Part shown: piece after piece, positions 24,826-34,042 of the stretch
Layout: each line of letters begins with the position of its first letter
How positions within the stretch are numbered: position 1 is the stretch's first letter
Assembly: GCF_025195125.1 (NCBI RefSeq)
Contig: NZ_JAMGSL010000004.1
Location: 372,001 to 436,000 of the forward strand
Length of the DNA stretch: 64,000 nt
Source of the DNA: Streptomyces sp. Je 1-79
GTDB lineage: Bacteria > Actinomycetota > Actinomycetes > Streptomycetales > Streptomycetaceae
Reading direction: 5' to 3'
Position numbers and translations under genes: made by a program
The notes under the pieces: model-generated
Seen by the model: only the letters and a program-made list of their open reading frames with translations
Database searches by the model: none
What the model was told of the DNA's origin: nothing

Positions 24826-25362
24826 ATGCGGAATCTACCGGCCTTCACGCTGGCCGGATACGACAAGGGCCGCGGCAAGCTCGTGCAGGCGCTCTGGTTC
24901 GCGGTGATGAACACGGTCTTCATGGCCTGGTTCTGCCCGGCCGGGCTGCGGGTCGCGCTGCTGCGGGCCTTCGGCGCGACCATAGGCGACGGGGTGCTCA
25001 TACGGCACCGGGTCAGGATCCTGTGGCCGTGGAAACTGACCGTCGGCGACCACACCTGGATCGGTGAGGGAGCCTGGCTGCTCAACCTGGAGCCGATCGC
25101 TCTCGGCGCCCATGTCTGCGTCTCCCAGGAGGCGTTGCTCTGCACCGGCAGCCATGACCACAGGGCCGCGGACTTCCGCTACCGCAACGCCCGGATCACC
25201 GTGGAGGACGGCGCCTGGGTCGCGGCCCGCGCCACCGTCCTCGCCGGGGTCACCGTCGGCCGGCACGCGGTCGTCGCCGCCGGAACGACGCTCCACAAGG
25301 ACCTGCCCGAGCTGACGCTCCACACGGCCGACGGCCGCAGGCCGGTTCCGGTGCCCGCGTGA
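24826..25362 (+). CDS. WcaF-like sugar O-acetyltransferase (left-handed beta helix)
   Basis: 178 aa. Hexapeptide-repeat protein ([LIV]GxxxxI pattern: IGDGVLIRHRVRI, VGDHTWIGEGAWL, ITVEDGAWVAARATVLAGVTVG) with catalytic His in GSHDH. It matches colanic-acid WcaF and related trimeric acetyltransferases that use acetyl-CoA to acetylate fucose or other sugars. It overlaps the next glycosyltransferase by 4 bases (GTGA, 25359-25362), forming a two-gene unit. With gmd/fcl nearby, O-acetyl-fucose is a reasonable guess. Confidence 0.85.
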   Translation: MRNLPAFTLAGYDKGRGKLVQALWFAVMNTVFMAWFCPAGLRVALLRAFGATIGDGVLIRHRVRILWPWKLTVGDHTWIGEGAWLLNLEPIALGAHVCVSQEALLCTGSHDHRAADFRYRNARITVEDGAWVAARATVLAGVTVGRHAVVAAGTTLHKDLPELTLHTADGRRPVPVPA

Positions 25363-26486
25363 GCGGCCTCAGGATCCTCCACGCGGTGACGCTGCACAGC
25401 CCCACCCACGCCTTCGGCGGCCCGGTGAGGGTCGCGGTCAACCTCTGCCGGGGGCTCGCCTCACGCGGCCATCAGGTGCGGCTGACCGCGCTCGGCGACG
25501 GATTCCCGGGCCCGCTGCCGACCGAGGTGGACGGGGTGCCGGCGCGGCTCTACCAGGCCCGCTCGATCCTTCCGCTCGGGTTCAGCGGCATCACCTCGCC
25601 GGCGCTGCTCGCCGGGGCCGGTGGGCTCGTCAAGGACGCCGACGTGGTCCATGTGCACCTCGCCCGCGATCTGGTGACCCTGCCCGTCGCGCTGGCAGCC
25701 CTCCGGGCCGGCCGGCCCCTGGTGCTCCAGACGCACGGCATGGTCGACCCCAGCGACAAGGTGCTCGCCAGGATCCTGGACGCGGTCGCCGTCCGCCGCG
25801 TGCTGCGGGGGGCCTCGGCCGTACTCCACCTCACGGAGCACGAGCGCAGGGATCTGGACGCGGTCGTCGGCGGCCCGCTCGCCGGGGCCGTACGCCTGGT
25901 CAACGGCGTACCGGCCCAGGAGCCGCGCCCGGCGCCGTCCGGCCCGCCCCGCATCCTGTACGCGGCCCGGCTGCAGTCCCGTAAACGGCCGACGGACTTC
26001 GTCGCGGCCGTCCCGGAGATCCTGCGCCACCACCCCGACGCCACATTCGTCCTCGCCGGACCGGACGAGGGCGAACGGGCCGCCGTGGACGCCCTCGTCG
26101 CCGAGCTGGGCGTCGGTGACCGGGTGAGCCTCCCGGGGCCGCTGACGTCCGAGCGGATGCTCGACGAACTGCGGCGGGCGCACGTCTACGTCCTGCCGTC
26201 GGTCGACGAGCCGTTCCCGATGTCCGTCCTGGAGTCGCTCTCGGTCGGCACCCCGGCCGTCGTCACCACCTCCAACGGCCTCGCCCGGGACGTCGAGGAG
26301 GCCGGCGCGGGGCGGGTGATCGCGGACGCCGCCGGCCTGGCCCCGGCCGTGTGCGCGCTCCTGGACCCCGGTACGAACGACGCCGCGTCGGTGGCGGCCC
26401 GGAAGCTCGCCGCGGAGGCCTTCTCGATGGACGCGGTCCTCGACACCCTGCTCGGGGTCTACGAGCGGGCGGCGGGCGCGGTCTGA
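25359..26486 (+). CDS. glycosyltransferase family 4
   Basis: 375 aa GT-B enzyme: an N-terminal acceptor domain (HAVTLHSPTHAFGGPVRVA) and a C-terminal donor domain with ILYAARLQSRKRPTDFVAA and the E-x7-E-like VDEPFPMSVLESLSVGTPA. Cytoplasmic-face sugar transfer in assembly of the repeat unit. GTG 25359 overlaps the stop of the acetyltransferase gene. A strong terminator follows 18 bases after the stop, ending this transcript. Confidence 0.88.
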   Translation: MSGLRILHAVTLHSPTHAFGGPVRVAVNLCRGLASRGHQVRLTALGDGFPGPLPTEVDGVPARLYQARSILPLGFSGITSPALLAGAGGLVKDADVVHVHLARDLVTLPVALAALRAGRPLVLQTHGMVDPSDKVLARILDAVAVRRVLRGASAVLHLTEHERRDLDAVVGGPLAGAVRLVNGVPAQEPRPAPSGPPRILYAARLQSRKRPTDFVAAVPEILRHHPDATFVLAGPDEGERAAVDALVAELGVGDRVSLPGPLTSERMLDELRRAHVYVLPSVDEPFPMSVLESLSVGTPAVVTTSNGLARDVEEAGAGRVIADAAGLAPAVCALLDPGTNDAASVAARKLAAEAFSMDAVLDTLLGVYERAAGAV

Positions 26487-26504
26487 CCGGTTCGGCGGGA
26501 GACA

Positions 26505-26549
26505 CGGGAGAGCCCGGTGCGGTCGTGACGACCGCACCGGGCTCTCCCG
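26505..26549 (+). terminator. perfect 21-bp hairpin terminator
   Basis: Arms 26505-26525 and 26529-26549 are exact inverted repeats (CGGGAGAGCCCGG...) with a 3-base loop TGA. No U-run, as usual for Streptomyces. It follows the WcaF/GT operon and could also stop minus-strand transcripts. Confidence 0.85.
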
Positions 26550-26563
26550 TACCGTGCGGGTGC

Positions 26564-26728
26564 TAGGCCCTGTCGTCGAAATGGCCCCCGGCCGCGAGCG
26601 GCGTCTGGCGCGGTGCATCGCGAGGCGGAGGATCGCCCTCGTACTGGACGTACTCGGGCGACTCCGACAACGCGGCGAGGTGCCGTGCCAGGCGTCGGGA
26701 GCAGGGGGCCATTCGACGACAGGGCCTA
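26564..26728. mobile_element. MITE-like element with ~23-bp terminal inverted repeats, flanked by TA
   Basis: Left end GGCCCTGTCGTCGAAATGGC... (from 26566) and right end (to 26726) are inverted repeats over 23 bases apart from one inserted A. The 161-bp body is flanked by TA on each side, within CTAG on both sides (26563-26566 and 26726-26729). No transposase inside. The right-hand TAG is the stop codon of the lipoprotein gene, so the element inserted exactly at the end of that gene. Probably mobilised in trans by an IS5/IS630-like transposase. Confidence 0.75.
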
Positions 26729-27409
26729 GGCGGGCAGCCAGGCGTAGCAGGCGCTGGAGGTGAACTCCCGTGTCCCCGGCGGGATCTTGGCCCGGACCGG
26801 TCCTTCGGCGCCGGTCGTGGGTCCCGACCCGAGGATCTTGCCGTCCGCGCCGACCGCCCGCCAGGTGCAGGCGGGGTTCGTGGTGAGGGCGCGGTAGCTT
26901 CCGGCCTTCGGGTTCGTCGCCGTCCCGTCGGGGAAGCCGGTCTTCGCCGCGGCGAACAGCGGCTTCTGCGCCGGGCAGAGATGGTTCACGACGGCCTCGG
27001 CGTCACGGATGTCGCCGGCGATGATCGCGCCGACGGCCGCGTCCTTGTCCCGCTTGGCGGTGCGCTCCAGACGCTGGCAGGACTCCTGGCCGGTCTGCAG
27101 GACCGCGGCCGGGTCGGTGTTCTGCGGCACCCGCCCGCTCAGGAACTTCTTCTCCTTCTCCGTGAACGAGCCGGTGACCGGCTTGAGCGCGGAGTCGGGC
27201 ACGACCGGGCCCCTGGTGGTCGCGGACGGGGTGGGGCCGGTCGGCTCCGCCTCGGCCTGCCGGTCGGGTACGGCGGCGGAGCGGGTGGGTGCGGCGGCCT
27301 TCGACGCCCCGTCGGCGCCCTCGCTCTCCGAGGAACAGGCCGACAGGGCGAGCAGCGCGGCGAGCACGGCCGCCGTCGCTGCCGGGCGCCGGGGAAGAGA
27401 TCGACGCAT
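26726..27409 (-). CDS. secreted lipoprotein, unknown function
   Basis: 227 aa. Signal peptide MRRSLPRRPA then a hydrophobic core and lipobox LSAC (Cys25), so it is lipid-anchored outside the membrane. A Ser/Thr/Pro linker (residues ~30-75) leads to a folded domain with Cys in QESC, NHLCP, NPACTW and SSACYAWLPA, likely forming two disulfides. ATG 27409 has GGAG 7 bases upstream. It lies after the large propeller/LamG gene on the same strand but behind a hairpin. Its stop codon TAG is shared with the edge of the MITE-like element. Family not recognised. Confidence 0.8.
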   Translation of the reverse strand: MRRSLPRRPAATAAVLAALLALSACSSESEGADGASKAAAPTRSAAVPDRQAEAEPTGPTPSATTRGPVVPDSALKPVTGSFTEKEKKFLSGRVPQNTDPAAVLQTGQESCQRLERTAKRDKDAAVGAIIAGDIRDAEAVVNHLCPAQKPLFAAAKTGFPDGTATNPKAGSYRALTTNPACTWRAVGADGKILGSGPTTGAEGPVRAKIPPGTREFTSSACYAWLPA

Positions 27410-27431
27410 GAGGGAACTCCCGTGGTACGTC

Positions 27432-27465
27432 GGATGCGGGGCCCGGAGTGCCGGGCCCCGCATCC
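27432..27465 (-). terminator. 15-bp perfect hairpin between minus-strand genes
   Basis: Arms 27432-27446 and 27451-27465 (GGATGCGGGGCCCGG and its complement) with loop AGTG. It lies 23 bases beyond the stop of the propeller/LamG gene and is the likely terminator for it. Confidence 0.8.
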
Positions 27466-27487
27466 GTGATGGAGGTACGGCGACCGG

Positions 27488-30211
27488 TTACGGAGCGCCG
27501 AAGGTCAGCACCAGCTGCGGAGTGCCCTCCGCCGCCGACGCCTCGGACGACCAGAGCCACAGCGGGTCCGTCCCGGTGCTGGTCAGCGCCAGGCTGTACG
27601 AGCTGCCGAGAGCCGCCGCGACCGTCGTGGTGTCGAGCGCGGCCGAGTAGACCGCCGAGCCGTCCACCGCGCCGCTGAGCGTCCCGATCGGGTCGGTGCC
27701 CAGCGCCGGCCGGCTGTTGTACGTCAGCGTGTCCTCGGCCCACGCCCCGGTGACCGGCACGACCGACTGGGAGTCGGCCGAGCCCGCGCCGGTCATCGTG
27801 GTGGTCTTCACCGCGAGCCGGGCGCTCTTCAGGACCGTCCCGGCCGGAGCGGCCGGCAGCGGGAACCGGAGGTAGGACGCGTACGGCGAGGTGCCGCGCA
27901 CGGCCAGCGAGCTGGACGCGCCGTAGTTGGTGCCCGGCGCGCCCGCGTTGGCGTAGGTGTCCTCGGCCGCCGTGACGGTGGTGACCGAGTCGGCCGGGGC
28001 CGACGCCAGGTTGTAGTGCTGGGAGACCTGCGTCCCGGTGAGCGCCGACGGGTAGACGGCGACCTCGTCGATCTGACCGGCGAAGAAGTTGCTCGTCGGC
28101 CGCAGCGGCCAGCTGGAGAGGTTGTCCGCGCCGACGTGCCAGTAGCCGTCGTACTGCTGGTTGGTGGTGACGTTGTTGGAACCGACCAGCTGGCCGTCGA
28201 TGTACAGCCTCATGCCCTCCGGGCCCTGGGTGCCCACGGCGTGGTGCCACTGGCCGTTGTTGTACGAGCCGAAGGAGGTCAGCGTCCGGGTGGACCCGGT
28301 GTACACGCCGAACACGACGTTGCCGAAGTTCGTCATGTACAGGTGCTTGTCGTAACTGCCGCTGTTGCGGGTGGTGTTGTTGCCGAAGCCGACCAGCTTG
28401 CCGCCGCGGTTCGTGGTGGTCTTGAACCACGTCTCGACGGTGAAGGCACCGGTGACGCTCTGCCGCCGGTCGCTGTGGATCTGCTCGTCCGAGCCGTTGA
28501 GCGCGACGGCCGTGGACGCGCCGGAGACGGCTCCCGGAGTCTGCCGCATCGCGGGGGCGTTGACGTACAGACCGCTGTTGTCACCGCCGTCGGAGGAGTC
28601 GGCCGCGTACGGCGTGGTCGACTCGTCGAAGCGCCAGTACAGCCCGGCGCCGTCGGCGATCACCTTGGAGGCGTACGGCTCCGGGGAGGTCGGCACGGTC
28701 ACCGTGGACGTCGCGGACAGGGCGCTGGTGTTGCCGTCCGCGTCACCCGCGGTCACCCGATAGCTGTAGGTCTGGCCCGGGGTCACGCCGGTGTCCTTGA
28801 AGGAGACCTGCGGGCGGGACCAGTGCAGCGAGTTGCCCTGGACGGTCGCGATCGGCGTCGCGGCGCCGTTGCGGTAGACCTTGTACGTCAGCTTCGAGTC
28901 GTCCAGGTCGAGGCTGGAACGCCAGCGGATCTGGACCGCGTTCGGGCCGACGGCCGCCGCGCTGGCGACCGGCACGGTCGGAGCACCCGTGTCCGGACCG
29001 GACGCGAAGCGGGTCAGGCCCTGCGCCGGGGCGCCGTTGGTGGTGGTGAACTCACCGCCCACCCACAGGTACTTGGCGGAGCCGGTGCCCGAGACGGTGA
29101 AGGCGCGCGGGCCGATGCCCTCGCCGATGCCGTCGTTGGTGTCCGGGAACCAGCCGAGCTTGCCGGTCGACGTGGTCGGCTGGGCGAGCAGGTGGTAGCG
29201 GCGCCCGTCGGGGAACTCGCCGACGCTGGCGCAGTCGTGGGCGTGCGAGGCGCTGTAGAGCACGCCCTCGTAGGAGCGGACGGCCTGGGTGGCACCCAGG
29301 CAGGTGTCGCGCCAGCGCTGCTCGAAGTTGGAGAGGTTCAGGGCTATGCGGCCGTCGAAGACGCCGCCGCCCGTGCCCTCGTTGCCGGTGTAGAAGCCCG
29401 TGGCGTCCGTCTCGATGTCCTTGACAACGGAGTTCGACGGGATCCAGCCGTTCGGGTACGCCTTGGTCACGGCGCCGGTGGTGGCGTTCACCACGGCCAG
29501 CGCGTGCGAGTTGGCCCCGTTGACGCTGAAGAAGTCGCCGCCGAGCAGGACGTTCTGTCCGTCCGGCGTCACCTCGATCGCGCGGCCCGGCTCGTCCGCG
29601 TCGGCCGTGAACGGCAGCAGCGCGCCGGCGGTGGTGATCGCGGCGAACCGCTCCCGCGTCTGCCCCTCCACGGTGCCGAAGTCGCCGGCCGCGTAGATGG
29701 TGGTGTCGGTGACGGCGAGTGCCCGCACGGTGGAGGGGAAGCTCGGGGTGAAGGACGCCTTCGGCGTGCAGGTGGCGATGTCGATCGCGGCGAGGCTGGA
29801 GACCGGGGTGCCGTTGACGGCGCCGAAGTATCCACCCGCGTACAGCGTCTTCTTGTCCGGCGAGACCACCAGGGTCCGCACGGTCGCGGTGCCGCTGCCG
29901 ACGGTGAAGGAGAGGGTGCAGCTGGTGGGCGCGCCCGTGGCCGCGTCCATCGCCGCGAAGTTGACGGCACTCCTCGGAGTGCCGGTTGTGCCGTCGGGCG
30001 GGCGCACCTCGGAGAAGGTGCCGCCGACGAAGACGGTGTCGTTCGCCTCGGCGAGCGCCCAGACGACACCGTTGGTCTGCCAGGTCGGCAGATCGTCCGC
30101 GGTGAAGGCCACCGGCGGCGTCAGTGCCGCGGCCGTCGGGGCCAGAGAGCCTCCGGCTCCGGCCGCGACGGTCAGGACGAGGGCAGTGGTGAGCCCCCAG
30201 GATCTACGCAT
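27488..30211 (-). CDS. large secreted protein: beta-propeller, FN3, LamG and DNRLRE domains
   Basis: 907 aa with a Sec signal peptide (MRRSWGLTTALVLTV, cleavage after TAAA). Residues ~35-400 are repeats of a beta-propeller/delta-60 type (VFVGGTFSEV, LYAGGYFGAV, IYAAGDFGTV, VLLGGDFFSV). An FN3-like domain follows (~410-500), then a concanavalin/LamG jelly roll (FTVETWFKTT, WHHAVGTQ, LYIDGQLVG) and a C-terminal DNRLRE domain (EDTYANAGAPGTNYGASSSL, EDTLTYNSRP). No catalytic site is obvious; it looks like an adhesive or carbohydrate-binding surface protein. ATG 30211 follows a CTGGGGGG box. The position inside the glycopolymer locus suggests that it binds the polymer. Confidence 0.85.
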   Translation of the reverse strand: MRRSWGLTTALVLTVAAGAGGSLAPTAAALTPPVAFTADDLPTWQTNGVVWALAEANDTVFVGGTFSEVRPPDGTTGTPRSAVNFAAMDAATGAPTSCTLSFTVGSGTATVRTLVVSPDKKTLYAGGYFGAVNGTPVSSLAAIDIATCTPKASFTPSFPSTVRALAVTDTTIYAAGDFGTVEGQTRERFAAITTAGALLPFTADADEPGRAIEVTPDGQNVLLGGDFFSVNGANSHALAVVNATTGAVTKAYPNGWIPSNSVVKDIETDATGFYTGNEGTGGGVFDGRIALNLSNFEQRWRDTCLGATQAVRSYEGVLYSASHAHDCASVGEFPDGRRYHLLAQPTTSTGKLGWFPDTNDGIGEGIGPRAFTVSGTGSAKYLWVGGEFTTTNGAPAQGLTRFASGPDTGAPTVPVASAAAVGPNAVQIRWRSSLDLDDSKLTYKVYRNGAATPIATVQGNSLHWSRPQVSFKDTGVTPGQTYSYRVTAGDADGNTSALSATSTVTVPTSPEPYASKVIADGAGLYWRFDESTTPYAADSSDGGDNSGLYVNAPAMRQTPGAVSGASTAVALNGSDEQIHSDRRQSVTGAFTVETWFKTTTNRGGKLVGFGNNTTRNSGSYDKHLYMTNFGNVVFGVYTGSTRTLTSFGSYNNGQWHHAVGTQGPEGMRLYIDGQLVGSNNVTTNQQYDGYWHVGADNLSSWPLRPTSNFFAGQIDEVAVYPSALTGTQVSQHYNLASAPADSVTTVTAAEDTYANAGAPGTNYGASSSLAVRGTSPYASYLRFPLPAAPAGTVLKSARLAVKTTTMTGAGSADSQSVVPVTGAWAEDTLTYNSRPALGTDPIGTLSGAVDGSAVYSAALDTTTVAAALGSSYSLALTSTGTDPLWLWSSEASAAEGTPQLVLTFGAP

Positions 30212-30280
30212 GTTCCCCCCAGGCGTGATAGCCCAGTCAATGTGGCGTGAAGTGGTGCAACTGCCATCTGATGAATGCGA

Positions 30281-30308
30281 ACTGTATGACGAAGTGGCAG
30301 TCGGACAA
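30281..30308 (-). promoter_or_regulatory. candidate promoter for the propeller/LamG gene
   Basis: On the minus strand, TTGTCC (30308-30303), 16 bases, then TACAGT (30286-30281), close to the vegetative consensus, about 70 bases upstream of ATG 30211. An inverted repeat ACTGCCA (30260-30266) / TGGCAGT (30295-30301) brackets the -10 box and could be an operator. Confidence 0.35.
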
Positions 30309-30408
30309 GCCAACTTGACCAATTCTGTATCCTCCGGCCCGGGAGCCGCCCGGGGACGCCGGGAGCGCACACGCCCCTCGGGTCCCCGGTTCGGCGAGAA
30401 GACGCAGG

Positions 30409-31422
30409 TCAGCGGTCGATGCGTACGGTGACGCCGGCCAACTGGTCCTCGACGAGGCGGACATCGGCGTCGACCATGATCCGGGCGAGCTCGTCCACCT
30501 GTACGGAGGGCTTCCAGCCAAGGAGCTCCTGGGCCTTGCTCGCGTCGCCGATCAGCGCGTCGACCTCGCTGGGGCGCTCGTACTTCGGGTCGTAGCGGAC
30601 GTACTCGGCCCAGTCCAGCCCCACGTGCGTGAACGCCGTCTCCACGAACTGCCGTACGGTCGCCGGGACTCCGGTCGCCACCACGTAGTCGGTCGGCTCG
30701 TCCCGCTGGAGCATCCGCCACATCGCGTCCACGTACTCGGGGGCGTAACCCCAGTCGCGTACGGCGTCGAGGTTCCCCAGATAGAGCCGGTCCTGCAGGC
30801 CGGCCTTGATCCGGGCGACCGCCCGGGTCACCTTGCGCGTCACGAAGGTCTCGCCGCGGCGCGGCGACTCGTGGTTGAAGAGGATGCCGTTGACCGCGAA
30901 CATGTCGTACGCCTCGCGGTAGTTGACCGTCGTCCAGTAGGCGAAGACCTTGGCGGCGCCGTACGGGCTGCGCGGGTGGAAGGGCGTCTGCTCGTTCTGC
31001 GGAGGCGGGGTCGCGCCGAACATCTCCGAGGACGACGCCTGGTAGATCCGGGTGTCGACACCGCTGGCCCGGATCGCCTCCAGGAGCCTCAGGGCGCCGA
31101 GGCCCGTCACGTCGCCCGTGTACAGGGGCGCGTCGAAGGAGACCCGCACATGCGACTGGGCCCCGAGGTTGTAGACCTCGTCGGGGCGGATGTCGCGGAG
31201 CAGGTTCACCAGGGCGACACCGTCCGAGAGATCCGCGTGGTGCAGCACGAAGGACCGGTTCGCCTGCTGCGGATCCTGGTAGATGTGGTCGATCCGCTCG
31301 GTGTTGAAGCTGGACGAGCGGCGGACGAGGCCGTGCACGGTGTACCCCTTGGACAGCAGCAGCTCGGCCAGGTACGAGCCGTCCTGCCCGGTGACGCCGC
31401 TGATCAGTGCGGTCTTGCTCAT
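30409..31422 (-). CDS. gmd: GDP-mannose 4,6-dehydratase
   Basis: 337 aa extended [15 protein letters not shown] is the GMD form of the glycine-rich NAD(P) site; [21 protein letters not shown] and YGAAK (YxxxK) complete the active site, and [16 protein letters not shown] is a GMD signature. It converts GDP-D-mannose to GDP-4-keto-6-deoxy-D-mannose. Divergent from fcl across ~125 bases, an arrangement that makes GDP-L-fucose (or a related 6-deoxyhexose) for the glycopolymer. ATG 31422 with GGGAGGGG upstream. Confidence 0.95.
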   Translation of the reverse strand: MSKTALISGVTGQDGSYLAELLLSKGYTVHGLVRRSSSFNTERIDHIYQDPQQANRSFVLHHADLSDGVALVNLLRDIRPDEVYNLGAQSHVRVSFDAPLYTGDVTGLGALRLLEAIRASGVDTRIYQASSSEMFGATPPPQNEQTPFHPRSPYGAAKVFAYWTTVNYREAYDMFAVNGILFNHESPRRGETFVTRKVTRAVARIKAGLQDRLYLGNLDAVRDWGYAPEYVDAMWRMLQRDEPTDYVVATGVPATVRQFVETAFTHVGLDWAEYVRYDPKYERPSEVDALIGDASKAQELLGWKPSVQVDELARIMVDADVRLVEDQLAGVTVRIDR

Positions 31423-31547
31423 GCGTCGTGCCCCTCCCTGACGGACCGGCCCCCAGCCGGTCCGTAACTTACGGATATGGTGTGATCCGGGCCGAAAATC
31501 CGGATCTGGTGTACTGCGGTCCCGCTCGGCCTGGCATGATCCGGGCC

Positions 31548-32516
31548 ATGACTGAATCGACGAGCGTCTCCTTGAGCGCATCGACGTCGTACCTGCCCGA
31601 GCGAGCCCGGATATTCGTCGCGGGACACCGCGGCCTCGTCGGCTCCGCGATCACCCGCCGGCTGACCGCCGACGGGCACGAGGTCATCACCCGGACCCGT
31701 GCCGAACTCGACCTGCGCGACGCGGCACGGACCGCCGCGTTCCTCGCCGCGACCCGCCCCGACGCCGTGGTGCTCGCCGCCGCCAAGGTCGGCGGCATCA
31801 TGGCGAACTCCACCTACCCGGTGCAGTTCCTGGAGGAGAACCTCCAGATCCAGCTCGCCGTCGTCGCCGGTGCGCACGCCGCGGGCGTCCGGCGCCTGCT
31901 CTTCCTCGGCTCGTCCTGCATCTACCCCCGGCTCGCGCCCCAGCCCATCAGCGAGGACGCGCTCCTGACCGGGCCGCTGGAGCCCACCAACGAGGCCTAC
32001 GCGCTGGCCAAGATCGCCGGAATCGTCCAGATCCAGGCGTACCGGAAGCAGTACGGCGCCGAGTACGTCTCCGCCATGCCGACCAACCTCTACGGTCCCG
32101 GCGACAACTTCGACCTGGAGACCTCGCACGTTCTGCCCGCCCTGATCCGCCGCTTCCACGAGGCGCGCGAGGAGGGGCGGGAGGAGATCACGCTCTGGGG
32201 TTCCGGCACCCCGCGCCGCGAGTTCCTGCACGTCGACGACCTCGCCGCCGCCTGCGCGGTCCTGCTGCGCGGATACGACGGCGACGAGCCGGTCAACATC
32301 GGCTGCGGCGACGACCTCACCATCCGTGAACTGGCCGAGACTGTCGCCGAGGTGACGGGCTATCGGGGACGGATCGCCTGGGACACGAGCAAGCCCGACG
32401 GCACACCGCGCAAGCTCCTCGACGTGTCCCGGCTGACCGGGCTCGGCTGGAAGCCCGCCGTCGCCCTGCCGGACGGGATCGCCGCCACCTACGCATGGTG
32501 GCGCGAACAGCACTGA
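31548..32516 (+). CDS. fcl: GDP-L-fucose synthase (GDP-4-keto-6-deoxymannose epimerase/reductase)
   Basis: 322 aa extended [12 protein letters not shown] (nucleotide site), [16 protein letters not shown] and YALAK (YxxxK), all typical of Fcl/WcaG. It epimerises and reduces the GMD product to GDP-L-fucose using NADPH. ATG 31548 is taken as start, but the ribosome site is weak and ATG 31536 in frame is possible. The divergent gmd is its partner. It converges on the phosphoglycosyltransferase gene with only 17 bases between stops. Confidence 0.94.
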   Translation: MTESTSVSLSASTSYLPERARIFVAGHRGLVGSAITRRLTADGHEVITRTRAELDLRDAARTAAFLAATRPDAVVLAAAKVGGIMANSTYPVQFLEENLQIQLAVVAGAHAAGVRRLLFLGSSCIYPRLAPQPISEDALLTGPLEPTNEAYALAKIAGIVQIQAYRKQYGAEYVSAMPTNLYGPGDNFDLETSHVLPALIRRFHEAREEGREEITLWGSGTPRREFLHVDDLAAACAVLLRGYDGDEPVNIGCGDDLTIRELAETVAEVTGYRGRIAWDTSKPDGTPRKLLDVSRLTGLGWKPAVALPDGIAATYAWWREQH

Positions 32517-32533
32517 CGTCATGCGGCGGCCCG

Positions 32534-34009
32534 TCAGTACGCTCCGCGACCGTCGACGACGGCGCGGAACGTACGGGCCATGACATCCACATCGCTGGTG
32601 AAGGACCAGTTGTCCACATAGTGCAGATCGAGCTCGACGGTCTCGTCCCACGACAGGTCCGACCGGCCGCTGATCTGCCACAGCCCCGTCATCCCGGGCC
32701 GCACGGCGAGCCGGCGCAGCTCCACGTCCCCGTACCGCGCCACCTCCTCCGGCAGCGGCGGGCGCGGCCCGACCAGGGACATGGAGCCGAGCAACACGTT
32801 GATCAACTGGGGCAGTTCGTCGAGTGATGTACGCCGAAGCAGCCGGCCGACCCGGGTCACGCGCGGATCGCGGCGCATCTTGAACATCAGTCCGTCGTTC
32901 TCGTTGGACCGCTCCAGCTCCGCCTTGCGGGCGTCGGCGTCCAGGAACATCGTGCGGAACTTCCACATCACGAACGGCGCCCGGCCCTGGCCGACCCGGA
33001 TCTGCCGGTAGAACACCGGCCCCTGCGAGCCGAGTCGGACCGCCGCGCCGATCGCCAGGAACACCGGCGACAGCAGGAGAAGCCCCAAGGCCGCCCCCAC
33101 CCGGTCCATGACGGACTTCAGGAAGGGCTGCACCCCGCTGCGGAGCGGCGGGGCGACCCGGAGCAGCGCAAGGCCGGCGGCCGAGGTGGTCTCCAGTCGT
33201 TTGACCGCGCACTCCACCAGGCCCGGAGCCAGGGCGAGTTCGGTCCCCGCGTCGTGCAGCCCCCAGGAGAGCCTGCGCAGCCGCTCGCCCGCCATCCGGG
33301 GGCCCGCCGCGACCAGCACGACGTCCGCCTCCAGCTCCCGGGCGGCGGCCAGGACCTGGCGCGTGTCCCCGTCCGCGGCCTCGGGCGTCGGGACGCCGAG
33401 CCGCGCGGCCACCGGGGCTCCGGTGCGGACAGGTCCCTCGCCGATCGCGACGACGCCGACCACCACGTACGGATGCTCGGTCCGTCCCGCCAGATGCTCG
33501 GCGACGTCACCGGCGGCCGTGGGCTCGCCGAGGAGCAGTACGCGCGTCACGACCTGGGCCTCACGGCGTGCCGCCACGAGGTGATGCCAGGTCAGCTTCG
33601 AGCAGGCCAGGGTGAGTACGGGCGCCGGAAGCAGCGCGGCGAGGCAGAGCAGCGCCGGGTGGTGGAGATCGGCGGCGGCCCGCAGCACGGCGAGCACGCC
33701 GAGCAGGATCAGCCAGTCGTGCAGCACGGGCAGGCTGCCTCGCGACTCACCGAGTGCGCGTCGTGCGTACCGCCGCCGCAGCGACCGCACCGCGGCCCAG
33801 GCGAGAGCGGCGACGAGCGCGCTGACGTAGGCGTACGGCTGGCGCTCGACGCCGAGGATCAGCGCGACCGGCAGCCCCACCCCGAGGACGTCGACGGTCA
33901 GCGCGGCGAACGGATACCAGCCCGCCTTGGCGCGAGGACGCGCCGATGCGGGCACCGAACCGGTGCCGGTCGCAGCGGAGTTGGTCTCAGAAGTGCGGGC
34001 ATGCCACAT
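32534..34009 (-). CDS. polyprenyl glycosylphosphotransferase (initiating PGT, WbaP/CpsE-like)
   Basis: 491 aa. Four to five N-terminal helices, a soluble CoA-binding-like middle domain (VTRVLLLGEPTAAGDVAEHL), and a C-terminal bacterial sugar-transferase domain with KSVMDRVGAALGLLLLSPV, FVMWKFRTM, TSLDELPQLINVLLGSMSLV and GPRPPLPEE. It transfers a sugar-1-phosphate to undecaprenyl phosphate, the first step of the lipid-linked repeat unit. ATG 34009 has a CCTGGGGGG box 3 bases before it; the in-frame ATG 15 bases upstream overlaps this box. Divergent from the LCP gene, with a palindrome between. Confidence 0.93.
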   Translation of the reverse strand: MWHARTSETNSAATGTGSVPASARPRAKAGWYPFAALTVDVLGVGLPVALILGVERQPYAYVSALVAALAWAAVRSLRRRYARRALGESRGSLPVLHDWLILLGVLAVLRAAADLHHPALLCLAALLPAPVLTLACSKLTWHHLVAARREAQVVTRVLLLGEPTAAGDVAEHLAGRTEHPYVVVGVVAIGEGPVRTGAPVAARLGVPTPEAADGDTRQVLAAARELEADVVLVAAGPRMAGERLRRLSWGLHDAGTELALAPGLVECAVKRLETTSAAGLALLRVAPPLRSGVQPFLKSVMDRVGAALGLLLLSPVFLAIGAAVRLGSQGPVFYRQIRVGQGRAPFVMWKFRTMFLDADARKAELERSNENDGLMFKMRRDPRVTRVGRLLRRTSLDELPQLINVLLGSMSLVGPRPPLPEEVARYGDVELRRLAVRPGMTGLWQISGRSDLSWDETVELDLHYVDNWSFTSDVDVMARTFRAVVDGRGAY

Positions 34010-34042
34010 GTACCCCCCAGGCACGTGTCAATGTTCGCCACC

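Noticed and set aside
26554..26763. 69-codon Arg-rich ORF over the MITE
   Set aside because: Reads across both inverted ends of the element and into the lipoprotein gene; no initiation site.
28016..30250. Plus-strand 744-codon frame over the propeller gene
   Set aside because: Antisense shadow; the minus frame has signal peptide, LamG and DNRLRE motifs.
30300..30312. CGGACAAGCC resembling the IS end near the propeller promoter
   Set aside because: Only ~10 bases match, no TTAG border and no partner; treated as chance.
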